64,000 nt of DNA from Spirochaeta thermophila DSM 6578 (GTDB lineage: Bacteria; Spirochaetota; Spirochaetia; Winmispirales; Winmispiraceae): NCBI RefSeq assembly GCF_000184345.1, contig NC_017583.1, positions 372,001 to 436,000 on the forward strand. Direction: 5' to 3'. A model generated the notes under the pieces. That model ran no database searches. It was not told the origin of the DNA and was given only the letters and a program-made list of their open reading frames with translations. This document shows positions 15,834-24,061 of this stretch, piece by piece; the first letter of the stretch is position 1; the number at the start of each line of letters is the position of its first letter. The translations under genes were made by a program, and so were the position numbers.

Positions 15834-17203
15834 GCAGACGTCCGAGCGGAGAGGGCCTCCAGGGCTTCCTCCTGTGAGAGGGGCGTCTCTTCCATGACCT
15901 TCTTCTGCCGGATGGCCCACCGGTCCCCGAGAAAGACGAGTTCCATTATCTCCTCGATCCTGGAGGGATTGCTCGTTGCCGGGGTGCCGGTTTCGGGGTC
16001 TCCCGGTTCCAGTGTCCACCTGAGATAGGAGGCCCTGACGGTGGCCTGTTCCGAGGTCTCCTGGAGGGTGGAGAGTGTGAGGCCTGCCACGCCGTAGAGA
16101 ACCGTGCCCTCGGGGAGGGGCGGCATCCCTTCCTCCACCCACTGCTCCGGGCTCACGAGGGGGAGCGTGCGTTCCACTGCGGTGCGGACCCGTACGATCA
16201 CGAAGAGGTGGGTGAGTTCCCGATAGACCGGGTCGTCGTCAGAGACGAGGCAGTCCCGGAGGGTCTCCGGGTCGATGCGGTTGATGCTCTCGTAGTAGAG
16301 GCGGGCCACCTCCAGGGGGCCGAGGCCGATGGTGGCGGGTGGGCGGTTCGCGTTCTGTATCGTGGAGATCAGCACGAGGAGGATGAGGCCGAGTGCAGCG
16401 GCTCCTCCACCGAGGATGGCCCCGTACCTCCTGAAGAAGCGGTGCACGCGGAAGGCCCGGTGGATGCGGGCTTCTTCGAGCGGGTCGAACGAGACCGTGC
16501 CCACTGTGGCTCCGGGGGGGGCGGGCATCGGCAGGAGGAGTCTGTCGGGTTCTTCGAGAGCTCGATGGACCCAGTGGATGAAAGGCTGTGCTGACTCTCC
16601 CGAGGGACGGATACGGGGGAAACGCTTCCTGGTCCGTCGAAAGAGGCGTTCTTCCCGGATGCCGTTACCGAAGGGGGGTCTTCCAGTGATGCAGAGGTAG
16701 GAGAGGAAGGCGAGGCCGTACGACCAGGAGGTGTCCTCGATTTCCTCCTGGAGCGGATGGTCGGCGGCGGGAGGGCGATGTTCCCTCATGAGCTGGAGGA
16801 GGTCGTCGTTGAGTACGAGGATGCCTTCATCGAGGAAGACGATGGCCTCGAGTGCTGCAGGGGGAAGGGGCATGTCGTGCCCGCGGAGGGTCTCCAGCGC
16901 TTCGCCTGCCTGGTGGAGGAGTGGGAGGTGAGAGGGGGAAGGATGGTCGGCGATCTCCTTGAGGGAGGCGATGGGCCGGGCGGCTCTGAAGATGAGGTAT
17001 CCCTGTCCTTCCACCATCCTCAGGCCTTCGCAGGTCATGGGGTAGACGGCGTTCCCGATCACGAGTCTGCACGTCTTGTCCACGAGGGTGTACTGTTTGG
17101 CGACCGCCGGTGTGTAGTCGACGATGCCGGTGGGAATGGCGAGTTTCTCCTGTCCTTCGATGGTGGTGAGGTGGGGTGTGTTCCTATTCGTAATCGCGTT
17201 CAC
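15827..17203 (-). CDS. Membrane protein with degenerate Ser/Thr-kinase-like N-terminal half
   Basis: 458 residues. Residues 155-180 read TSWSYGLAFLSYLCITGRPPFG, which resembles kinase subdomain IX (WSxGvxlyellTGxpPF). The upstream segment AALEAIVFLDEGILVLNDDLL sits where HRD...N...DFG should be, but the catalytic Asp/Asn/DFG residues are absent. One transmembrane helix lies at about 260-282 and a C-terminal domain of about 175 residues should be outside the membrane. The start is GTG at 17203 with GGAGGT 5 nt upstream, inside the end of the AMMECR1 gene. It is most likely a pseudokinase-type sensor or scaffold; no family name is certain. Confidence 0.65.
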   Translation of the reverse strand: MNAITNRNTPHLTTIEGQEKLAIPTGIVDYTPAVAKQYTLVDKTCRLVIGNAVYPMTCEGLRMVEGQGYLIFRAARPIASLKEIADHPSPSHLPLLHQAGEALETLRGHDMPLPPAALEAIVFLDEGILVLNDDLLQLMREHRPPAADHPLQEEIEDTSWSYGLAFLSYLCITGRPPFGNGIREERLFRRTRKRFPRIRPSGESAQPFIHWVHRALEEPDRLLLPMPAPPGATVGTVSFDPLEEARIHRAFRVHRFFRRYGAILGGGAAALGLILLVLISTIQNANRPPATIGLGPLEVARLYYESINRIDPETLRDCLVSDDDPVYRELTHLFVIVRVRTAVERTLPLVSPEQWVEEGMPPLPEGTVLYGVAGLTLSTLQETSEQATVRASYLRWTLEPGDPETGTPATSNPSRIEEIMELVFLGDRWAIRQKKVMEETPLSQEEALEALSARTSAQ

Positions 17204-17732
17204 CGAACACCTCCGCGGTAAAACCAAAGAGTTGGGCGTCTGGGGCTTTCCATGCGTCGGGGGGGAGCCCTGCCTTGAGGCAGGTGTGAGCGAGAAAGGT
17301 CTCCCTCTCCCATCCCTGTTCCACCGGCACCTGGGGGAGGAGAAGACCGGATTGCCAGCCTTTGCGGATGAGCAGGCCGTGGGTCCCCACTTCGACCTCC
17401 TCCGGGGCTATGGGGAAGAGGGGGGAGAGGATCGAGATCTCTATGTCGAGGAGGGGAACCTCCGGTCTGGTGACGGGAGGGAACCGTGGGTCGCGAAAGG
17501 CGCTCTCGTAGGCCATGTCTTGTACCACCTCCCAGAGGGGGCGATCCGCGATGATGTGGCCGATGCAGCCGCGGAGCGTGCCCTCCTTGTGAAGGGTCAC
17601 GAAGGCTCCTCCCGGTTCGAGGAGCCGTGGGGGTGGGTCGGGGAGGCGGGGGGTGCGGCTTTCGGTGGCGGCGGTGATGACCTCACGGGCCGCGGAGAGG
17701 AGGAGCTTTCGTTCCTCGTCAGTGTGTCTCAT
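17184..17732 (-). CDS. amrA: AMMECR1-domain protein (AmmeMemoRadiSam system protein A)
   Basis: 182 residues. The landmarks LEPGGAFVTLHKEGTLRGCIGHI, YESAFRDPRFPPVTRPEVPLLDIEISILSP and GLLLPQVPVEQGW are those of the AMMECR1 family, including the LRGCIG motif. The role is unknown; the family co-occurs with MEMO and a radical SAM enzyme. The ATG at 17732 follows AGGAGG and overlaps the MEMO gene by 14 nt, so the two are co-translated. No radical SAM partner is in the window. Confidence 0.9.
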   Translation of the reverse strand: MRHTDEERKLLLSAAREVITAATESRTPRLPDPPPRLLEPGGAFVTLHKEGTLRGCIGHIIADRPLWEVVQDMAYESAFRDPRFPPVTRPEVPLLDIEISILSPLFPIAPEEVEVGTHGLLIRKGWQSGLLLPQVPVEQGWERETFLAHTCLKAGLPPDAWKAPDAQLFGFTAEVFGERDYE

Positions 17733-18600
17733 GGTCGTTTCCTCCTGTGACGAGGAATGAGGCGTACTCCACCGTGTGGCCGTCCTCGGGAGGGCTCGTC
17801 TCCCTGCCCAGCAGGTGGAAGGAGAGGGGGATTTCGAGGGCTTCGGCGAGCATGAGGAGGGGCCAGACCAGGAGGAGGAGCTTTTCCGGGTTGTGCTGGG
17901 TGCGGATGCGGGAGAGAAGGGTGTGGGACGGCGTGGAGAGGAGGGTGCGGATGAGTTCTTCCGCACGGCGTGCGTTGTCTTTCCGCGGGGCGAAGGGGGT
18001 GAGATTGGTGCTCACCACGAAGAGGGTGTGCTCCCATTCGGTGGCGTAGATGAGGTAGAGGGCGCGGGCGAGGGTCTCGGCGAGGGTCAGGAGGGGGGCG
18101 CCGACGAGTACGGGGAGGATGGGGGCGTGGGGGAGGATGCTCCGCAGGAAGGGGAAGACGACCTCCAGACAGTGTTCCTCCATGTGGGAGAGATCGTCCA
18201 CCGCAAAGGCGGTGCTGGAGGCGAGGGCCTCCTGGGTGGCGGGGAGGTCGAGTGCGAGAGGGCCCAAGGGGGTGGCGAAGAGCGTGGATCCGGGAAGAAA
18301 GAGGGTGGGGAATGGCTCGCGGTGGGTGGGGCCCCAGAGGACCACACGGCGGAAGTGTTCGCGCCAGGGGAGTACGTGCGCGAATGCGGCCCCCAGAAGG
18401 TCGCCCACGTAGTCCCAGGTGGCGTGGGGCACGATGAGGGCGAAGGGACGGGGCGGGGGGCTCTCGGGGGAAGGGCGGGAGAGGAGGGCATCGAGACGCG
18501 CCTCGAGTGTGTCGGCAGCGTCGGGGTAGAAAATGCCTTCGACGATGGGCTCTCTCACGAGTTCCTCGGTCTGGGTGAGGGCATTGCGTCCTTGGTTCAT
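17719..18600 (-). CDS. amrB: MEMO1-family protein (AmmeMemoRadiSam system protein B)
   Basis: 293 residues. REPIVEGIFYPDAADTLEARL, FALIVPHATWDYVGDLLGAAF, VVLWGPTHREP and EEHCLEVVFPFLRSI match the MEMO fold, which is related to class III extradiol dioxygenases, with His residues in VPHA and GPTH. The usual SSDLSHY block is VSTNLTPF here, so one conserved region has diverged. The ATG at 18600 has AAGGGG upstream; a GTG 15 nt further out lies against a TATACA hexamer and is less likely. It forms an overlapping pair with amrA. Confidence 0.82.
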   Translation of the reverse strand: MNQGRNALTQTEELVREPIVEGIFYPDAADTLEARLDALLSRPSPESPPPRPFALIVPHATWDYVGDLLGAAFAHVLPWREHFRRVVLWGPTHREPFPTLFLPGSTLFATPLGPLALDLPATQEALASSTAFAVDDLSHMEEHCLEVVFPFLRSILPHAPILPVLVGAPLLTLAETLARALYLIYATEWEHTLFVVSTNLTPFAPRKDNARRAEELIRTLLSTPSHTLLSRIRTQHNPEKLLLLVWPLLMLAEALEIPLSFHLLGRETSPPEDGHTVEYASFLVTGGNDHETH

Positions 18601-18664
18601 CCCATTCCCCTTCACTGTATAGAACCCCCTCTGCTTGTAAGGTAAAGAAAAAGAGGGGGAAGAA

Positions 18665-20110
18665 TCAAGTTGAGGGAGGCTCCTCCCGCATCTCTTCCCT
18701 CTGGAGGAGGGAAGAGATGCGGGCCGGATCCCTGCGCACGGCGATGTTCTTCTCCCGGGTGGGGATGACGGTTCCCAGGGTACCGTGCTTGGCCCTCCTG
18801 AGATACTTCACGTGGGTACAGTAGAGGTCGACCACCTCTTCGTGTTTCGCCTTACTGAAGTGGACGGCGAGCTGGGCTGCATCGAGGATCACGGGGTGGG
18901 GGATCTCCTTCCCTTTCTGAGACCGTATGATCACGTGACCGCCCGGCCAATCGCGCACGTGGAGCCACAGGTCGTTGCCCCGCGCATGGTGCCGGAGCAC
19001 CTCGTCGCTCTCTTTCGCGTTACGGCCCACGATGATGAGAAAACCATGGGAGAGGACGTGGAGGCCGGGTACCCCGGTGTCCTTCTCCCGTGCTCGCGTC
19101 TCCTTCAGGAAGGTGCGGGAGAGGGTCTCGAGATCCTCTTCTCCCATGGAGGGGATCTGTTCGAGAAGGCGCTCGTGGTGGCTGAGGTCCCTGGAGACGT
19201 CCTGCATGCGCGCGGCGAGGTTCTCCTCCTGCTGGAGGAGCCTGCGGTGCTCGCGATAGTAGCGCTCGGCGTTTTCCTGCGGGCCGAGGGCGGGATCAAG
19301 GGGGATCCTCACCGTGCCGCCTCGGAAGTAGTCCTCCACCTCGATCCATTCCTGGCCGCGGGGGATCTGCCAGAGGTTGGTGATGATGAGATCTCCGTAT
19401 TCCTTGTAGCGTTCCGCATCCCGGATGCGTTCCCGCCGAGAGGTGAGTTCCATGAGGGTCGCTCGAAGGGTGGTGATTCTTCGTTCGAGGAGACGGACGA
19501 GGTCTGCCTTCAGTTTCTCCACCCGCGCTCCCCGGTCCGTCTCCAGATAGGAGGCTTCCATACGTGAAAACCACTCTTCGGAGGAGGATGCCTCATCGAG
19601 GAAGCGGACCGAGAAGCGGGGGTCCTCGTCCTTATAGGTGCGCATGAGCTGTGGCCAGGGGTCGAAGCGCTCTCCCGAGACTTCGCCTCTGCGCGGCCGA
19701 CGGAACATGCAGTCGAGGATGGTCATCTCCTCATCGGTGACGATGATGTTGGGAGCCGTGGCCCAGAGGCGGATCCAGAGGAGGGTGGTGGTGCCTTCGC
19801 GAGCCACCGCGATCCGGATGAGACGCTCCCTCCCTATCTGGTAAGCACCGGTGATCTTTCCCCCGCGGATGTGGGCCCTGAGGAACTGGGTGAACCGCTG
19901 AGGATGGGGGAGCCGGGGGAGTTTTGTGGTGAGTGGAAAGAATGCCACGCCGGACTGGTCCATTCGAAAGAGGAGGGTGAAAGAGCGTCCCGGGAGATAG
20001 AGCTTGAGGCCCAGGTGTTTGAAATCGGGTTGGAAGATGTCCTGAACGAGGGCCCCCCGGAGTGAGAGGGCCTTGAGAGCGTAGTCCACCTCTTTCCAGT
20101 TGAAGGACAT
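18665..20110 (-). CDS. NFACT-domain RNA/ribosome-binding protein (RqcH/FbpA-like)
   Basis: 481 residues. The NFACT-N region (MSFNWKEVDYALKALSLRGALVQDIFQPDFKHLGLKLY) is followed by a long coiled-coil (VEKLKADLVRLLERRITTLRATLMELTSRRERI and LLQQEENLAARMQD) and the NFACT-R domain (GFLIIVGRNAKESDEVLRHHARGNDLWLHVRDWPGGHVII). RqcH-type proteins bind stalled 50S subunits and recruit Ala-tRNA for C-terminal tailing; older names call them fibronectin-binding proteins. It is somewhat shorter than the ~560-residue Bacillus form. The start at 20110 lies 6 nt after a -10 box and has no Shine-Dalgarno, so a leaderless mRNA is expected. Confidence 0.88.
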   Translation of the reverse strand: MSFNWKEVDYALKALSLRGALVQDIFQPDFKHLGLKLYLPGRSFTLLFRMDQSGVAFFPLTTKLPRLPHPQRFTQFLRAHIRGGKITGAYQIGRERLIRIAVAREGTTTLLWIRLWATAPNIIVTDEEMTILDCMFRRPRRGEVSGERFDPWPQLMRTYKDEDPRFSVRFLDEASSSEEWFSRMEASYLETDRGARVEKLKADLVRLLERRITTLRATLMELTSRRERIRDAERYKEYGDLIITNLWQIPRGQEWIEVEDYFRGGTVRIPLDPALGPQENAERYYREHRRLLQQEENLAARMQDVSRDLSHHERLLEQIPSMGEEDLETLSRTFLKETRAREKDTGVPGLHVLSHGFLIIVGRNAKESDEVLRHHARGNDLWLHVRDWPGGHVIIRSQKGKEIPHPVILDAAQLAVHFSKAKHEEVVDLYCTHVKYLRRAKHGTLGTVIPTREKNIAVRRDPARISSLLQREEMREEPPST

Positions 20111-20116
20111 GCACAG

Positions 20117-20146
20117 AGTGTACGGCTATCCAGGGGAAGCGGGCAA
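20117..20146 (-). promoter_or_regulatory. Promoter of the NFACT gene, leaderless type
   Basis: On the minus strand TTGCCC (20141-20146), 18 bp, TACACT (20117-20122), then 6 nt and the ATG at 20110. There is no purine-rich ribosome site in the six bases. Confidence 0.62.
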
Positions 20147-20154
20147 GGGGGATG

Positions 20155-20183
20155 TTGACAATATATGATTTTTTTAATATTAA
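20155..20183 (+). promoter_or_regulatory. Strong promoter for the small iron-sulfur protein
   Basis: A perfect TTGACA (20155-20160) and TATTAA (20178-20183) are separated by 17 bp of very AT-rich sequence. It is divergent from, and next to, the NFACT promoter. Confidence 0.7.
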
Positions 20184-20236
20184 TTGATCCGAATAATACG
20201 CTCCATCCCGAATCCTATACACATGCAGGAGGACTC

Positions 20237-20419
20237 ATGGCGATCAAGGTCGTACCGCACAGGTGTCCGCAGAACCACCCGTGCCCGGCGGTGAGGATGT
20301 GCCCCAGGGGGGCGCTCGTGCAGCGGGGATACCGCGCACCCCAGGTGGATCCCTCCCGGTGCACTGGGTGTGGATTGTGCGTGCGGTTCTGCGGGTTTGG
20401 GGCCATTCAACCCGCATGA
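20237..20419 (+). CDS. 60-residue ferredoxin-like 4Fe-4S protein
   Basis: The C-terminal half has a complete CxxCxxCxxxC motif (CTGCGLCVRFC). The N-terminal half has a modified Cys set, C-x5-C-x5-C-P (CPQNHPCPAVRMCPRGAL), so a second cluster, if present, has unusual ligand spacing. AGGAGG precedes the ATG at 20237. A consensus promoter and a strong terminator show it is a free-standing, well-expressed transcription unit. It is probably a small cytoplasmic electron carrier; no partner gene is adjacent. Confidence 0.85.
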   Translation: MAIKVVPHRCPQNHPCPAVRMCPRGALVQRGYRAPQVDPSRCTGCGLCVRFCGFGAIQPA

Positions 20420-20443
20420 GTGTTCCCTGAAGAAAGCCGAAGT

Positions 20444-20468
20444 GCCGCAGAAGTCTGCGGCTTTTTTT
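20444..20468 (+). terminator. Intrinsic terminator of the ferredoxin-like gene
   Basis: GCCGCAG and CTGCGGC form a 7-bp stem with an AAGT loop, followed by seven T residues (20462-20468). It overlaps the folC stop on the other strand. Confidence 0.88.
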
Positions 20469-21873
20469 ATGCACTCGCCCACCGTGAGAGCACCTTGAGC
20501 ACCTCGCCAGCGAGGTAGAAGGAACCTGTGACCAGCACGGGCCGTCCCTCGCTCCTCCGCAGCGCCTCCCTCAGCGCCCCTTCCTCCTCCGCCACCACCA
20601 CGGCCCGCACCACCCCCTCCGCCATCCTCCCCACCTCCTCCGGCCTGCTCTCCCTGAACCGGCCCGCCCTCGTCACCACCACCTCCCTGCACAGCCGCCC
20701 CAGCTCCCCCAGCATCCCCCGCGCATCCTTCCCCGCCACGCACCCAAACACCCCCACCACCTCCCCCCACCCATACCTCCGCCCCAGCGCCTCCACCACG
20801 GCCCGCACCGAGTCGCGCGTGTGCGATCCATCCACCCACACATCCGGGTCCTCTGCTACCTGCTGGAGCCTGCCCGGGAGGGTCGCCCTCCCCAGCCCCT
20901 GCGCCAGCGCCCCCACCTCCCCCTCCGGCACGCACACCCGCCACGCTGCTGCAGCGAGCGCCGCGTTCTCCGCCTGTACGAGGAGCGGTGTGGAGAGCCC
21001 GGTGTGCACCACGAGCCCGTCCTCCCACCTCACGCGCAGGTCAAGCCCTCTCTCCCCCTTCGCAGCCTCCCACCGCACCACCTGGCCGCCTTCCCCGGCC
21101 CCTCCTCCGTCGGCATCCTCCCCTCCATCCTGCCTCCCCACCACCCGCACCACCTGTGCCCCCAGCTCCCCCGCCCGCCCCTCGATCACCCGCATCGCCC
21201 CCGCCTCCTGTGGTGCCACCACCACCGGCACGCCCGGTTTGATGATCCCCGCCTTCTCGAAGGCAATCTTCTCGATCGTATCCCCCAGGTACTCCGTGTG
21301 CTCCAGCTCGAGGTGCGTAATCACCGTCACCTTTGGCTGCACCACATTGGTGGCATCGAGCCTTCCCCCCATCCCCGTCTCCAGCACCACCCACTTGCAT
21401 CCCATCTCCTTGAAGACGAGAAACCCCAGCACCGTGAGCAGTTCGAACGTCGTCACCTCAGGGAGGAGCGCCCTCCCCTCCGCCGTCCCTTCGAGCCGTC
21501 TCCTGAGCTGCGCAAGGGCATCGAGGTAGACCTCAGGAGGCCACTGACGCCCTGCCTGCGTGATGCGTTCGGTGTAGGAGACCAGGTGGGGGGAGGTGTA
21601 GAGCCCAGTACAGAATCCGGAGGCCTCCAGGGCCCGGGCGAAATAGTGGCACGTCGAGCCCTTGCCCTTCGATCCCGCCACATGGGCAAAGGAAAGCTCC
21701 TCCTCCGGGTGTCCGAAGAGCCCGCAGAGCGCCCGCACCCGGTCGAGTCTGAACTCCCGCACCTCGCCCGGCCGCCGCTCAAAGTTGGCGAACCGTTCCA
21801 GGTAGCGGAAGGCCTCCTCAACCTCGGGGTGAATAGGAGCCGGGAGTATCTCTGTGCACAATCGCAGCCGCAT
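20467..21873 (-). CDS. folC: Folylpolyglutamate synthase / dihydrofolate synthase
   Basis: 468 residues, Mur-ligase superfamily. HVAGSKGKGSTCHYFARAL is the FolC P-loop, SPHLVSYTERI follows, and VLETGMGGRLDATNVV with THLELEHTEYLGDTIEKIAFEKAGIIKPGVPVV are diagnostic. It adds glutamate to folates in the cytoplasm. The first half is standard, but the ~150 residues after the P-loop domain are unusually Gly/Glu/Val-rich with strong G bias on the coding strand. The ATG at 21873 has GAGGGG upstream and overlaps hisD by 56 nt; a later TTG is possible. Confidence 0.92.
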   Translation of the reverse strand: MRLRLCTEILPAPIHPEVEEAFRYLERFANFERRPGEVREFRLDRVRALCGLFGHPEEELSFAHVAGSKGKGSTCHYFARALEASGFCTGLYTSPHLVSYTERITQAGRQWPPEVYLDALAQLRRRLEGTAEGRALLPEVTTFELLTVLGFLVFKEMGCKWVVLETGMGGRLDATNVVQPKVTVITHLELEHTEYLGDTIEKIAFEKAGIIKPGVPVVVAPQEAGAMRVIEGRAGELGAQVVRVVGRQDGGEDADGGGAGEGGQVVRWEAAKGERGLDLRVRWEDGLVVHTGLSTPLLVQAENAALAAAAWRVCVPEGEVGALAQGLGRATLPGRLQQVAEDPDVWVDGSHTRDSVRAVVEALGRRYGWGEVVGVFGCVAGKDARGMLGELGRLCREVVVTRAGRFRESRPEEVGRMAEGVVRAVVVAEEEGALREALRRSEGRPVLVTGSFYLAGEVLKVLSRWASA

Positions 21874-23149
21874 GGGCCGGAAACCCCTCATACTCGGCCA
21901 GACGCACCACGTGCGGCCCCAGTTCGGCGAGCCCCTCCTCGCTCACGTGGATCACCGACGAGAACTTGAGAAAATCGCGCACCGAGACCGGAGAGAAGAC
22001 CTTTGCCTTTCTCCCTGTGGGCAATACGGCATTGGGCCCTGTGGCATAGTTTGCGAGGCTGAAGGGGAGGTGCTCACCCAGCAGGATCTCGCCGGCGTTT
22101 CTGATGAGCTTCAGGGTGGCGAAGAGATCGCTGGTGCGCAGTTGCAGGTGTTCCGGAGCCCACTCGTTCACCACCTCGGCCCCCTCCTCGATCGAATCCA
22201 CCAGGATGATCCCGCCGTACCCTGAGAACACCGCCTGGACGAACTCCCTGCGGGGTGAAGGGAGGCGGGGAATGCACGACAGAAGGTGTGCCTCCACCTG
22301 ACCGGCAAGCTCCCGCGACGGTGTCACGAGCAGGGCGGCCGAGTCTGCGCCGTGCTCGGCCTCCACGAGGAGGTCGAGCGCCACCTTCCACGGGTCTGCG
22401 CTCTCATCCGCGAGGATCACCGACTCAGAGGGGCCGGCAGGGAGGCCTGTGTGGACCACGTGCGCCACGAGCCGCTTTGCCGCCGTCACATACGCGCTCC
22501 CCGGACCGGTGATCATCGACACAGGGGCGATCGACTCAGTGCCGTAGGCGAGGGCGGCGATGGCCTGGGCGCCACCCACGCGGTAGACCTCGTGTACCCC
22601 GCAGCGCCTCGCTGCATACAGACACGCCGGGTTGACCGAGCCGTCCTTCTCAGGTGGGGTTACCATCACCACACGGGGCACCCCTGCGAGCCTCGCCGGT
22701 ACGGCGAGCATGTACACCATGGAGGGGAAGCTCCCCCGGCCCCGGGGCACGTAGAGCCCGCACGAAGGCACGGGCGTGGCCCGCTCACCCGCCATCACCC
22801 CGGGACGTACCTCCACCATGGGGGAAGGCTCCGGCACCTGCGTGCGGTGGAAGCGCTCCACATTCTCTATCACATAGTCGAGACTCTCCCTGATCTCCTC
22901 CGGGAGGGCCTCCTCTGCGGCCTTAAACTCCTCCTCGGTGACCCTGAGCCGATCGGGTGAGAGTACCACCCCATCGAATTGCCGGGTGAACCTGAGGAGG
23001 GCCGCATCCCCTTCAGTCCGCACCGCTTCCACCACCGGCCGCACCGCCTCCTCAACCCGGGCAATATCTTCCTCTGAACGGGAGAGGAGCTTGCGGCGTT
23101 CCTCAGGGGAAAGGTCCCCCCATACGTAGACGTTCACCTTAAGATCCAT
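21818..23149 (-). CDS. hisD: Histidinol dehydrogenase
   Basis: 443 residues, the usual family length. It oxidises L-histidinol to L-histidine in two NAD-dependent steps. Diagnostic blocks are CGLYVPRGRGSFPSMVYMLAVPARLAGVPRVVMVTPP, GGAQAIAALAYGTESIAPVSMITGPGSAYVTAAKRLV, LPAGPSESVILAD and AEHGADSAALLVT, with NEWAPEHLQL and GPNAVLPTGRKAKVFSPVSVRDF near the end. The start at 23149 (MDLKVNVYVWGD) is preferred over a much longer frame because the extra upstream sequence is not like the family. No other his gene is in the window. Confidence 0.95.
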   Translation of the reverse strand: MDLKVNVYVWGDLSPEERRKLLSRSEEDIARVEEAVRPVVEAVRTEGDAALLRFTRQFDGVVLSPDRLRVTEEEFKAAEEALPEEIRESLDYVIENVERFHRTQVPEPSPMVEVRPGVMAGERATPVPSCGLYVPRGRGSFPSMVYMLAVPARLAGVPRVVMVTPPEKDGSVNPACLYAARRCGVHEVYRVGGAQAIAALAYGTESIAPVSMITGPGSAYVTAAKRLVAHVVHTGLPAGPSESVILADESADPWKVALDLLVEAEHGADSAALLVTPSRELAGQVEAHLLSCIPRLPSPRREFVQAVFSGYGGIILVDSIEEGAEVVNEWAPEHLQLRTSDLFATLKLIRNAGEILLGEHLPFSLANYATGPNAVLPTGRKAKVFSPVSVRDFLKFSSVIHVSEEGLAELGPHVVRLAEYEGFPAHAAAIVHRDTPGSYSPRG

Positions 23150-23212
23150 ACCCCTATGGTCGCACGCACCCCTTCCTCCGGTCAATGGGAGGAGAGACAT
23201 GGAGAATACCCC

Positions 23213-23241
23213 TTGCCCCTTCTCGTTCCTCTGTCTATCCT
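23213..23241 (+). promoter_or_regulatory. Promoter for the AIM24-family gene
   Basis: TTGCCC (23213-23218), 17 bp, TATCCT (23236-23241), giving a leader of about 20 nt before the ATG at 23270. Confidence 0.55.
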
Positions 23242-23269
23242 GGGGGAAACCGATGGGTAGCGGAGTTCG

Positions 23270-24010
23270 ATGGCAGACCGTATAGACTATACGATTCACG
23301 GTGACGACATGCAGCTTGTGGAGGTGATCCTCGATCCCGGGGAGGGGGTGCGAGCCGAAGCGGGAGCCATGCTCTACATGGAAGAAGGGATCACCATGGA
23401 TACCCGGATGGAGGGCGGGCTGCTCGGAGGGTTCAAACGCATCCTCGCGGGAGAGAGCTTCTTTATCACCAACTTTGTGAACACGGGCTCACGGAGGGCG
23501 GCGGTGGCCTTCGCAGCCCCCTATCCGGGTAAGATCGTGCCGCTCGACCTCGGCACGCTCGGCGGGCGGTTCATCTGCCAGAAAGACGCCTTCCTGTGCG
23601 CCGCGGTCGGTATCGATATCAGTATAGTCTTCACCAGGCGGTTAGGAGCCGGCTTCTTCGGCGGTGAAGGGTTCATCCTGGAGGAGCTAAGAGGTGATGG
23701 CTGGGCCTTTATACATGCAGGAGGCACCATTGTGGAGAAACGGCTTGCGGCCGGTGAGACGTTGAGGGTAGACACGGGGTGCTTTGTGGGGTGCTCTCCC
23801 CCAGTGGACTACGATGTGCGATTTGTGGGAGGCTTCAGGAACGCCCTTTTCGGAGGGGAGGGGCTCTTCCTTACAGAGCTTACCGGGCCGGGTGTAGTCT
23901 ACCTCCAGAGCCTGCCGCTCGCCCGGCTCGCGGACAGGATCCTTGCGGGGCAGGTTCAGCGAAAGGGGGAGGGGGGACCGAGGATGATAGGCTCGTTCTT
24001 CGGCGAATAA
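23270..24010 (+). CDS. AIM24/TIGR00266-family protein
   Basis: 246 residues with the Gly-rich beta-prism pattern of the family: VEVILDPGEGVRAEAGAMLYMEEGITMDTRM, GGFKRILAGESFFITNF, GRFICQKDAFLCAA, FVGCSPPVDYDVRFVGGFRNALFGGEGLFLTELTGPG. Bacterial members are of unknown function; the yeast namesake is mitochondrial. No signal peptide is present. It is followed after 51 nt by the COG3044-type ATPase, probably in the same transcript. Confidence 0.88.
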   Translation: MADRIDYTIHGDDMQLVEVILDPGEGVRAEAGAMLYMEEGITMDTRMEGGLLGGFKRILAGESFFITNFVNTGSRRAAVAFAAPYPGKIVPLDLGTLGGRFICQKDAFLCAAVGIDISIVFTRRLGAGFFGGEGFILEELRGDGWAFIHAGGTIVEKRLAAGETLRVDTGCFVGCSPPVDYDVRFVGGFRNALFGGEGLFLTELTGPGVVYLQSLPLARLADRILAGQVQRKGEGGPRMIGSFFGE

Positions 24011-24061
24011 CGCGACAGCAGGCACCAGAGGACCATTCCATCGAGAAGAGGAGCGACCGGA

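Noticed and set aside
24011-24061. A promoter or terminator between the AIM24 and COG3044-type genes
   Set aside because: No hairpin or -35/-10 pair is visible in the 51-bp gap; co-transcription is simpler.
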